Source: Acidimicrobiia bacterium (GTDB lineage: Bacteria; Actinomycetota; Acidimicrobiia; Acidimicrobiales; Ilumatobacteraceae). From it: a DNA stretch of 13,811 nucleotides. The notes below the pieces were generated by a model that had not been told where the DNA came from, did not search any database, and saw nothing but the letters and a program-made list of their open reading frames with translations. The position numbers and the translations under genes are program-made. Where the stretch lies: contig JAUHYJ010000027.1 in assembly GCA_030425785.1 (NCBI GenBank), forward strand, positions 1-13,811. The letters run 5' to 3'. Of the stretch, positions 6,084-13,700 are shown in pieces; the first letter of the stretch is position 1, and each line of letters begins with the position of its first letter.

Positions 6084-7951
6084 TGGACCCGACGCTGCGA
6101 CGGCAGTGGGAACCCGACCTGCGGGCGGCGCTCACCGGCCTCTACGGCGACCGTGGCGACGAGGTCGCCACACGGCTGATCGGCTCGGCGACCGATGCCG
6201 CGGCGCAGCGACCCGACCGACTTCGCGCCCGGGACGCGGCCCGGCTGGCCGACCCCGACTGGCACCAGTCGAACCGGCGTGTCGGGTACATGGCGTACCT
6301 CGACCGGTTCGCCGGTGACCTCCGCGGTGTCGCGAACCGCATCCCTTACCTGACCGAGCTCGGCGTCGACGTCGTCCACTTCCTGTCGGTCATGGAACCG
6401 CGCCGCGGCGAGAACGACGGCGGCTACGCCGTCCGCGACTACCTGCGACCCGATCCCCGCCTCGGCACGCCGACCGACCTCGACGCCGCGATCGACGCGC
6501 TGCACGACCACGACATCAGCCTGTGTCTCGACTTCGTGCTGAACCACACCGCCGACGACCACGAGTGGGCGGTCGCCGCCCGGGCCGGGTCGGCGTACCA
6601 CCAGGGCCTGTACCGGCTGTTCGCCGACCGCGCCGAACCCGACCGCTGGGACGAGCACCTGCCCGAGGTGTTCCCGAACCTCGCTCCCGGCAACTTCACG
6701 TGGTGCGACGAGCTCGACCGGTGGGTCTGGACCACGTTCCGCGAGTTCCAGTGGGACCTGAACTACGAGAACCCCGATGTCCTCGTCGAGGTCTGCGAGA
6801 TCGCCCTCTCGCTCGCCAACCGCGGGGTCGACATCCTGCGGCTCGACGCGATCGCGTTCTCCTGGAAGCGCATGGGCACGAACTGCCAGAACCAGCCGGA
6901 GGCACACCTCATCGCCCAGGCGCTGCGGGCCACGCTCGCGATGGCTGCACCGGCGACGATCCTGCTGGCCGAGGCCATCGTCGGGCCGCGCGACCTGGTC
7001 GGCTACCTCGGCCGGCACGAGCACGAACGACGCGAGTGCGAGCTCGGCTACCACAACCAGCTCATGGTGCAGGGGTGGTCGATGCTGGCGACCGGCCGCG
7101 CTGACCTGGCGACCCGGGCGCTGTCACAGCTGCCCGACCCGCCGGGACGGGCGACGTGGTTCACCTACGTCCGCTGCCACGACGACATCGGGTGGGCGAT
7201 CGACGACGCCGACGCAGCGGCGGTCGGTCTGAGCGGCCAGGCACACCGTGAGTTCCTCGCCGCGTTCTTCCGCGGCGACTTCCCCACGTCGTTCGCGCGT
7301 GGTCTCCCGTTCGGCACCAACACCGAGGTCGGCGACGAACGAACCAGCGGGATGACCACCACCCTGGCCGGTGTCGCCGACGCGCTCGATCGAGACGACC
7401 CGGCTGCGCTCGACTGGGCGATCCGACGCATCGGGCTGCTGTACGCGATCGCCTTCGGCTACGGCGGCATCCCGATCGTCTACATGGGCGACGAACTCGG
7501 GCAGACCGACGACACCGAATGGCGCGACGACCCCGAACGCCGGGCCGACAGCCGCTGGGCGCACCGCCCTGCGTTCGACGACGACCTGGCCGGCCGACGC
7601 CACGATGCCGAGTCGATCGCCGGGCGGGTCTGGGCGACGATCGGGCATCTCGTCGAGACCCGGCGGTCGTGCCGCCACCTCGACGACACCGATGCGACCA
7701 GTCGGCCGTTCGACACCGGCCATCCTGCCGTGTTCGGCTGGCGGCGCCGGAGTCCGCGCCACGGTGAGTTGATCGGGGTCGCGAACGTGGGCGACGTGCC
7801 GGCGTCGATCGCACCACCGATCAACGTCGAACCGGGCGTGCGTGACCTGCTCGATCCGACGGCCGATCTCGTCTGGCAGCTGCCACCGCTCACGGTGCGC
7901 TGGGTCGCCGCGCCCGGCCCGTTGCCGCCGACCCCCGCGCCGCCGAGCTGA
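6083..7951 (+). CDS. Amylosucrase-like glycoside hydrolase (GH13 subfamily 4)
   Basis: This 622-residue protein matches amylosucrase, which moves glucose from sucrose onto an alpha-1,4-glucan and releases fructose (EC 2.4.1.4). The (beta/alpha)8 barrel motifs are all present: 'DFVLNHT' (150-156), 'DILRLDAIAFSWKRMGTNC' (250-268; R253, nucleophile D255), 'LLAEAIV' (294-300; acid/base E297) and 'VRCHDDIGWA' (363-372; H366 and transition-state D367). The phrase 'AIAFSWKRMGTNCQNQPEAH' is specific to amylosucrases rather than general alpha-amylases. Trehalose synthase or sucrose hydrolase activity is the main alternative. The start is the ATG overlapping the previous stop (TGATG), so translation is coupled; a much longer open frame upstream of it is only antisense-style noise. 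No signal peptide: cytoplasmic. Confidence 0.88.
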   Translation: MDPTLRRQWEPDLRAALTGLYGDRGDEVATRLIGSATDAAAQRPDRLRARDAARLADPDWHQSNRRVGYMAYLDRFAGDLRGVANRIPYLTELGVDVVHFLSVMEPRRGENDGGYAVRDYLRPDPRLGTPTDLDAAIDALHDHDISLCLDFVLNHTADDHEWAVAARAGSAYHQGLYRLFADRAEPDRWDEHLPEVFPNLAPGNFTWCDELDRWVWTTFREFQWDLNYENPDVLVEVCEIALSLANRGVDILRLDAIAFSWKRMGTNCQNQPEAHLIAQALRATLAMAAPATILLAEAIVGPRDLVGYLGRHEHERRECELGYHNQLMVQGWSMLATGRADLATRALSQLPDPPGRATWFTYVRCHDDIGWAIDDADAAAVGLSGQAHREFLAAFFRGDFPTSFARGLPFGTNTEVGDERTSGMTTTLAGVADALDRDDPAALDWAIRRIGLLYAIAFGYGGIPIVYMGDELGQTDDTEWRDDPERRADSRWAHRPAFDDDLAGRRHDAESIAGRVWATIGHLVETRRSCRHLDDTDATSRPFDTGHPAVFGWRRRSPRHGELIGVANVGDVPASIAPPINVEPGVRDLLDPTADLVWQLPPLTVRWVAAPGPLPPTPAPPS

Positions 7952-7981
7952 GGGTCGACCGGGGTCGGTCGGCGGTCGGGG

Positions 7982-8992
7982 TCAGTCGGCGATCGGGCGG
8001 GGGTCGAGGCCCGCGGCCCGGTAGCAGGCGTCGATGATCTCCATGTTGCGCACACCGTCCTCGGTGGTCGTCGGGAACGGCGCGCCGTCGACGATCGCGT
8101 CGCGGAAGGCGACCAGCTGATGCATGTAGGTCGCCGTCGTCTCGGCCGGCTCGTGCCAGACGCGATCGCCGAGGTCGACGATCAGCATCGAGTTGCCATG
8201 CTGCGGTGCCAAGGGATTGGTCGCCAGCAGCGTGCCGTGCTCACCCGTGACCCGGAGCCACGCCTCGACCGACGCGCCCGGGGCGATCATCGACGAGTGC
8301 ACACGGCCGGTCACGCCGGACGGCCATCGCAGCTCGGCGCCGAGCGACCCGTCGACGCCGTCGACCGGGCACACGGCGTCGGCCGACACGACATCGGGGT
8401 CCTCCCCGGCCGCGAAGCGCGCCCACTGGATCGAGTAGCAGCCGAGGTCCATCGTGGCGCCGCCGCCGAGCGGGAGATCCCAACGGATGTCGTCGCGACC
8501 GATCCACCCGTCGGGGATGTCGAACGACGCGTCGATCCGGTCGATCCGGCCGAGCTCGCCCGACTCGATCACCTCGCGGATTCGGGTGGCGTAGGGGTGG
8601 TAGCGCCAGTGGAACGCCTCCATCACCACGACGTCGGCGTGCGCACCGGCTGCCTCGGCGATCCGGCGGGCGTCGTCGGCGTTCGACGCGAGCGGCTTCT
8701 CGCACAGCACGTGCTTGCCGGCCTCGATGGCGGCGATCGCCCACTCGCGATGCAGCGACGCCGGGGTGCCGATGTACACCGCGTCGACGTCGTCGGCGCC
8801 GATCAGCTCCTCGTACGAGCCGTAGGCATCCGGTGCACCCCATCGGTCCGCCGCCTCGCGGGCCCGGCTCGCGTCACGGGCGGCGACGGCCTGCAGTTCG
8901 ACGCCCTCGACGTCGGGCAGCGGATCGATCACCGCCTTCTGCGCGATGCGCGATGCCGCGACCAGTCCCAGTCGAACGTTCGGAGTCGTCAT
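7982..8992 (-). CDS. Gfo/Idh/MocA-family NAD(P)-dependent oxidoreductase
   Basis: A 336-residue cytoplasmic dehydrogenase of the Gfo/Idh/MocA family, which oxidises or reduces sugars, inositols and related compounds. The Rossmann start reads 'RLGLVAASRIA' (7-17), looser than the usual 'GxGxxG'. The hallmark 'CEKPLASN' (97-104, catalytic K99) and the substrate-side 'GGGATMDLGCYSIQW' (176-190; D182, Y186) are intact. The substrate cannot be told. It converges on the amylosucrase gene with 30 bp between the stops. Upstream lies the 26-bp hairpin, only 16 bases from the ATG. A TAGGGT -10-like box (9007-9002 on the minus strand) sits 9 bases from the ATG, so the gene may have its own promoter squeezed between hairpin and start. 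Confidence 0.87.
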   Translation of the reverse strand: MTTPNVRLGLVAASRIAQKAVIDPLPDVEGVELQAVAARDASRAREAADRWGAPDAYGSYEELIGADDVDAVYIGTPASLHREWAIAAIEAGKHVLCEKPLASNADDARRIAEAAGAHADVVVMEAFHWRYHPYATRIREVIESGELGRIDRIDASFDIPDGWIGRDDIRWDLPLGGGATMDLGCYSIQWARFAAGEDPDVVSADAVCPVDGVDGSLGAELRWPSGVTGRVHSSMIAPGASVEAWLRVTGEHGTLLATNPLAPQHGNSMLIVDLGDRVWHEPAETTATYMHQLVAFRDAIVDGAPFPTTTEDGVRNMEIIDACYRAAGLDPRPIAD

Positions 8993-9008
8993 ACCCCGCC
9001 GACCCTAC

Positions 9009-9066
9009 CCCCCGTTCATGTCGCGCTCAGCGGGCGCATCCCCGCTGAGCGCGACATGAACGGGGG
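9009..9066. repeat. Perfect 26-bp inverted repeat with 6-base loop (hairpin; terminator or dispersed repeat)
   Basis: Bases 9009-9034 pair without a mismatch with 9041-9066 around the loop CGCATC. The arms begin CCCCCGTTCATGTCGCGC and end CTCAGCGGG. It lies 9 bases after the methyltransferase stop and 16 bases before the next start on the same strand, where a terminator would sit, but no T-run follows. Such length and perfection are unusual for a plain terminator; a genome-wide repeated hairpin (REP-like) is the other possibility. Confidence 0.85.
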
Positions 9067-9075
9067 CATCGGGGG

Positions 9076-9852
9076 TCAGGGGGCCTCGAACATGTCGCTC
9101 GGGACGTCGGCGGTCTTCTTGCCGGCGATCGCGTAGTAGAAGATCGGCTCGCCGTCGATCGACAGCCGGTGGCGGTAGCGCTCGAGGTGGTGGATCTCGA
9201 GGTAGTCGGTGAACACGAGCTCGCGGATCGTCCGGTTGAGGTCGGCGGTCTCGCGATGGTCGAGGAAGGTGTCGCGGATGTTGAACGCGACCCAACCACC
9301 GGCGTCGATCATGTTGAACGCGTTCACGAACGCTGCGGGCGGGATGTCGCCGAAGCCGAGCGCGGCGACCGTGGTCAGGCAGTCGAGCGACCAGTGACCG
9401 AGCTCCTCGACCATCTCGTCGGTCGGGTTCGCGAAGTCGCCGACGAGATAGGCGTCGTAGATCCCGGGCCGATCGCGCACGAGCGCGTCGTACGCCTCGG
9501 GGATGATGTCCGAACCGACGAGCCGAGCCACGCCGTACCTGCGGAGCTCCTCCCCCATGATGCCGTTCCCGGCGCCGAGGTCGAGGACGCGCAAGGTCGA
9601 ACACTCCTCCCCGGCCTGCGTGACCGCCGACGCGAGGATCGACGCCACCTTGGCCGGCGACGCGCATTGCAGCCGTTCGTAGAACAGCTGCTCGTACAGC
9701 CCCTCGCGACGGTAGATCTCGTCGTAGTCGTGGAAGCGCAGTTGCTGCTCGTCACCATCTTCCTGGATGTAGAAGTAGGCCTCGTCCTGGGCCCGGGCGT
9801 CCGAGTCGGAATGCGGCAGGCGGATGCGGTGACGGATCATGCCATCGACCAT
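9076..9852 (-). CDS. Class I SAM-dependent methyltransferase
   Basis: A 258-residue cytoplasmic methyltransferase. The S-adenosylmethionine loop is clear, 'LRVLDLGAGNGIMGEEL' (87-103), followed by the acidic motif 'LVGSDIIPEA' (111-120, D115), 'YLVGDF' (135-140) and the post-motif region 'AFVNAFNMIDAGGWVAFNIR' (174-193). The arrangement resembles METTL27-like (WBSCR27) small-molecule methyltransferases, but the substrate is unknown. The N-terminal 80 residues, rich in acidic and aromatic residues, are not recognised. The frame stays open far upstream because of the high G+C content; ATG 9852 is taken as the start, with ATG 9840 as an alternative, and neither has a convincing ribosome site. 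The perfect hairpin lies immediately downstream. Confidence 0.8.
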   Translation of the reverse strand: MVDGMIRHRIRLPHSDSDARAQDEAYFYIQEDGDEQQLRFHDYDEIYRREGLYEQLFYERLQCASPAKVASILASAVTQAGEECSTLRVLDLGAGNGIMGEELRRYGVARLVGSDIIPEAYDALVRDRPGIYDAYLVGDFANPTDEMVEELGHWSLDCLTTVAALGFGDIPPAAFVNAFNMIDAGGWVAFNIRDTFLDHRETADLNRTIRELVFTDYLEIHHLERYRHRLSIDGEPIFYYAIAGKKTADVPSDMFEAP

Positions 9853-9983
9853 CCCAGCTCGCGGGCCGAGCCTCAAGCCACGGTTCGGCAGGACGGGATC
9901 GACGTCCCCGTCCGGTTCCCGGAGCGACCAAGTCTCGAGACCGAGAGATCGTCGGGACGAGCGGTTCAGGGGGTCGGGCGAGA
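9853..9983. other. 131-bp intergenic region with two inverted repeats
   Basis: This is the longest non-coding stretch, between the TrhA stop and the methyltransferase start. It holds GGACGGG (9891-9897) and CCCGTCC (9907-9913), a 7-bp stem with a 9-base loop, and a perfect 10-bp palindrome GTCTCGAGAC at 9932-9941. The first could end TrhA transcription; the second could be an operator for the methyltransferase gene. No T-run and no clear -10 is visible, so both roles are guesses. Confidence 0.35.
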
Positions 9984-10643
9984 TCAGGCGACGACGAGTG
10001 CGACCGCACCGAAGTGGAACGCCGCCGCGACGACCGTGAAGCCGTGCCAGACCTCGTGGTAGCCGAAGCTGCGCGGCCACGGATCGGGACGCCGCAGCAG
10101 CAGGATCGGGAAGCCGATCGAGTAGGTCACGCCACCGGCGACGACGAGCGCGAGCTGCGTCGTCGTCAAGTGCGTGCCGAGGACGGGCGCCGCTGCGAGC
10201 GCGCACCAGCCCATGATCGGGTACAGCGCGTACCCGAGCCACATCAGCCTGTTGATCGCCGCGAGCTTGATGACGATGCCGACGAGGCCGAGCCCGCCGA
10301 CCACCGCCAGCAGCGGGATGCCCCACGCCCGGGGCAGGGCCACGAGGCAGATCGGCGCGTACGAGCCCGTGATGAGCAGGTAGATCATCGAGTGGTCGAG
10401 CCGCTGCATGATGGCCCGCGTGCGATAACTCTTGGCGAGCCGGTGGTACGCGGCCGAGGTGCCGAACACGGCCAGCAACGCGCCGACGTACACCGCGACG
10501 GCCACCCGGGCCGACGTGCGGTCGGCCAGCAGGATCAGGAACAGTCCGGCGGGAATGGTCGCCAGGAACGCCCACGAGTGCAGCACGCCGCGCCATCGCG
10601 GCTTGGGGGCCACGAGCACGTCGAACCGGTTCACGGGAGGCAC
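9984..10643 (-). CDS. trhA: TrhA/hemolysin III (PAQR) family membrane protein
   Basis: A 219-residue integral membrane protein of the hemolysin III/PAQR family with about seven hydrophobic segments. The family's conserved sites are present: 'TSAAYHRL' (62-69, H67), 'LDHSMIYLLITGSYAP' (82-97, D83-H84-S85) and 'HEVWHGFTVVAAAFH' (196-210, H196, H200, H210). In PAQR proteins the histidines and aspartate bind a zinc ion in the membrane, suggesting hydrolase-type activity; bacterial TrhA has been linked to membrane-lipid homeostasis. The name 'hemolysin' should not be taken as toxin evidence. GTG at 10643 is chosen because a TACCGT -10 box ends 7 bases before it, the leaderless layout also seen at 3713; GTG at 10634 is the alternative. 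It follows the helicase gene by 66 bp on the same strand. Confidence 0.87.
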   Translation of the reverse strand: MPPVNRFDVLVAPKPRWRGVLHSWAFLATIPAGLFLILLADRTSARVAVAVYVGALLAVFGTSAAYHRLAKSYRTRAIMQRLDHSMIYLLITGSYAPICLVALPRAWGIPLLAVVGGLGLVGIVIKLAAINRLMWLGYALYPIMGWCALAAAPVLGTHLTTTQLALVVAGGVTYSIGFPILLLRRPDPWPRSFGYHEVWHGFTVVAAAFHFGAVALVVA

Positions 10644-10650
10644 GTCCTCG

Positions 10651-10656
10651 ACGGTA
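10651..10656 (-). promoter_or_regulatory. -10 box of the TrhA gene (leaderless)
   Basis: TACCGT on the minus strand is followed by CGAGGAC and then GTG, nearly identical in layout to TACGAT-CGACGAC-GTG at 3700-3715. It implies that the gene is transcribed from its own promoter rather than only by read-through from the helicase gene. Confidence 0.5.
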
Positions 10657-10690
10657 GCGGCCGCCGGCGCCGACGCGGTGGCGCCGAAAC

Positions 10691-10706
10691 CGAACGTTCA
10701 CGTTCG
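10691..10706. promoter_or_regulatory. Small inverted repeat between helicase and TrhA genes
   Basis: CGAACGT and ACGTTCG are inverted arms with TC between them (10691-10706). It starts 4 bases beyond the helicase stop and about 35 bases before the TrhA -10. It could be an operator or part of a 3' end structure. It resembles a LexA box only superficially: the half-sites CGAAC and GTTCG are 6 bases apart, not 4. Confidence 0.3.
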
Positions 10707-10709
10707 CGT

Positions 10710-13700
10710 TCAGCCGTCGCTCAGGTCGTCGCGCCGACCCGCGCTCGCGTCGGCGACGACGGCGAGCACCGAGTCGCCGTACTGGTCGAGCTTGGCCGGG
10801 CCGACGCCGCGCACCCGGGACAGCTCGTCGAGCGACGTCGGCAGCGACGCGGAGATACCGGCGAGCGTCTTGTCGTCGAACACGGTGTAGGCCGGCTTGC
10901 CGTTGCGAGCCCGGTCGCGGAACTGCCGCAGGAGGTCGAACGCCAACGCGCTCGACGGTTCGACGCCGCCGGGCCGCGGGCCGAGGCGACCGCGCTGGCG
11001 CCCCTGCGTCTCGACCTTGCTGCCGAGCGGGAACCGCCGCACGGCGTCACCGCACCGTGCCACGGCCGCCTCGGGCTCGAGCTCGGTGACGACCCACTCG
11101 TGGCCCTGGTCGACGAGCACCAGCCCTTCGACCGCGATCACCCGATCGCGGTCGAGCAACGGGTGGTCGGGAGACGACGAACCGGACGACCCCGATGATC
11201 GTGACGACGCCGCGCGGCGGACCGCCGGCGGCGGTTCGGGCGGGAGCGTCGAGGGGTCGGGCGGGTCGGTCGTGAGCTCGGCGACGAACGGGCTGGGCGG
11301 GTCGGCGGCGACGACGGTGACGTGGCGTGCCGCCCGGGTGATCGCCACGTGGAAGAGCCGCCGCTCCTCCTCGTGGTCGTCGGCCAGACGGTGCGGGTAC
11401 TGCTCGGCGCCGGCTTCGTGGACGACGACCGACGGCCACTCCTGACCCTTGACCCGGTGCACGGTGGCCAACGTGACGCCGTCGTCGGCCCGCCGGGTCA
11501 TCAGCCGGTCGCGCAGCCAGCCGTGGAACATCGACGGATCCGGCTGCATCGCTGCCAGCTGCCGGAGTGCGAGCAGGTCGTCGCCCTGCGACCCGCGGTT
11601 CATCCCGCGGCGCGTGTGGTCGAGGGTCGTCACGGCACCGCCGAGCCCGATCTCGTCGACGAGTGCGGCGACGACGACCGGTGTCGTCGCGGCACCGTCG
11701 AGCAGGGTGGCGAGTCGTTCGACGTCGTCGGCGAACTCGGCGACGCGGGTCGAGTCGCGTTCGTTGTTCAGCCGGTCGGCCAGCCGTCGCAGGCCGGCGA
11801 CGTCGCGCTGCTCGCCGACCCAGTCGCCGATGCGGGGGTGGAGCGACCGCGACGGCCGACGGAGCGCCTCGTCGAGATCGTCGGGGGCGAACGGGCGCCC
11901 GGACGCCAGGCGCAGCCATGCGAGCGCGGCGCGTACCGCAGTGCGCTCGAGGAAGTCGCCGCCGACGCCGCCGGCGATCGGTACCCCGGCATCGACGAGG
12001 CCGACCTGGACCGGTGCGAGCACCGCGTTGACCCGAGTGAGCACCGCCACGTCGGCAGGTGGTGCGTCGGCGAGCGCCGCCCTGACCGCGCCGACGGTCG
12101 CCGCCACCGTGTCGTCGGCGTGCACGACGTTCCAGCCGTCGGTGGGGGCCCCTGGTGTCGCAGCGCGAATGGTCTTCGCGACGCGTCGGCGATTGTGACG
12201 CAGCAGTCGGTCGGCGATGTCGACCACGCCCGCCGGACAGCGATAGTTGACCTCGAGGGGGTGATCGCCGGCACCGGGGAACCAGCGTGCGTAGTCGATG
12301 AGCCAGGCGGGGTCGGCGCCGTTGTAGCCGTAGATCGTCTGGTCGTCGTCGCCGACGCCGAACACGGCGCCGGCCGGCCCGGCCAGCAGCCGGACGAGCA
12401 GCAGGTGCGCCGGGGTCAGGTCCTGGAACTCGTCGACGAGCAGCAGTCGGCACGCCCGGCGCGCCGCATCGCGGGCGTCGGGGTCGGTGAGCAGCACCCG
12501 GATCGCCCGATCGATCTGGCCGTCGAAATCGACGGCGCCGTCGCGCTCGAGCGCTGCCAGGTACTGCGGCACGACCTCGGTCAGGCCGTCGACGTCGCCC
12601 CCGTAGCGCAGCTCGACCTCCGCTGGCTCGACCAACCCGAGCCGCACGAGGCTCAGGGCGTCGATCCAGGTCGCCAGCGGATCGGTGTTGCGGCGGCGGG
12701 GGGTGGCGACGAGCCGCCCGAGGTGGCGGCGGACGTCGGGCTCGTCGATCGTGCGCCACGACCGCCGCTGGGGCGCGAACGGCGGCGTGCCGTTGACGAT
12801 CGCCAACGCGATCGAGTTGAGGGTGCGGACCTGGATGCCCGGCACGTCGGCCGTCCGGACCCGCATCTCGTCCTGGGCACGCCGGTTGAACGCCACGAGG
12901 CACACGGCCGAGGGCGGCACGTGCCAGCCGTGCACGAGGTGGCGGGCGCGGGCGGTGAGCACCCGGGTCTTGCCCGAACCCGCCGGCGCGATGATGCGGG
13001 CCGCTCCGGTGTCGTGGGCGACGGCGGCGAGCTGGTCGGGTGCGAGGTCGTCGGTCGGCTCGTTCGCGCCCGGCCCGGTGAGCGAGCCGTGCTCGATCGC
13101 GACCCGATGGACGACGTCGGAGACGCCGAGGTGGCGCGGCACGCCCCCGTCGAGCCACAGCTCGGCACCGTCGGGGCCGACGACGTCGGCGCCGCCGGTG
13201 ACGGATGCGCCGAGCGCAACGGCACGGTCGACCAGCCACCACCGTGGCGCCGCCGCGTCACGGGCGTCGATCGAGTTCGACCAGACCGCGTGGTGCAGGT
13301 GCTCGAGCTCGAAGCCGAACCCGACACCGACGGCGAACGGGTCGCGCTGCTCGACCGGGCGCGGCGGATCGTCGAACGGGACGGCGAGCTCGATGACCGA
13401 GCCCGGCTGGGCCCGGAGCCGCTCGATGGTCGAGGCGGGGTCGGCGATCGCCTCGGCATCGACGACGACGCGGGGCGCACCGTGCCAGTCGTCGGGGGCC
13501 TCGGCCCCCGGACCGACGATCACGTGACGGCCGAGCGCCGCCGGCCCCCGGCGCAGCGCGACGCGCTCCGACGCCTCGCCGGGCTGCGGCCGAGGGCCCC
13601 GAGCGACCGACGCAGCCGGCGTCGGTGCGGGCGAGGACGTGGACGACGCAGCGGACGACGCGGCGGGCGACGACGTGGACGAGGAGGCGGTCGACGACGT

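Noticed and set aside
9062..9083. G-quadruplex in GGGGG-CATC-GGGGG-TCA-GGGGG
   Set aside because: Only three G-runs are close together; the nearest fourth run is about 28 bases away and belongs to the hairpin arm.
9853..10701. Extension of the methyltransferase frame upstream to 10701
   Set aside because: It runs through the TrhA gene in another frame and shows no motif; stop-free frames are common at this G+C content.
10691..10706. LexA (SOS) box next to the helicase gene
   Set aside because: Half-sites CGAAC and GTTCG are 6 bases apart rather than the 4 of the actinobacterial SOS box, and the site is downstream of the helicase gene rather than at its promoter.
11047..13242. Minus-strand open frame of 731 codons in another frame of the helicase gene
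   Set aside because: Extremely Arg-rich and overlaps a helicase with all superfamily 1 motifs intact; a frame shadow.
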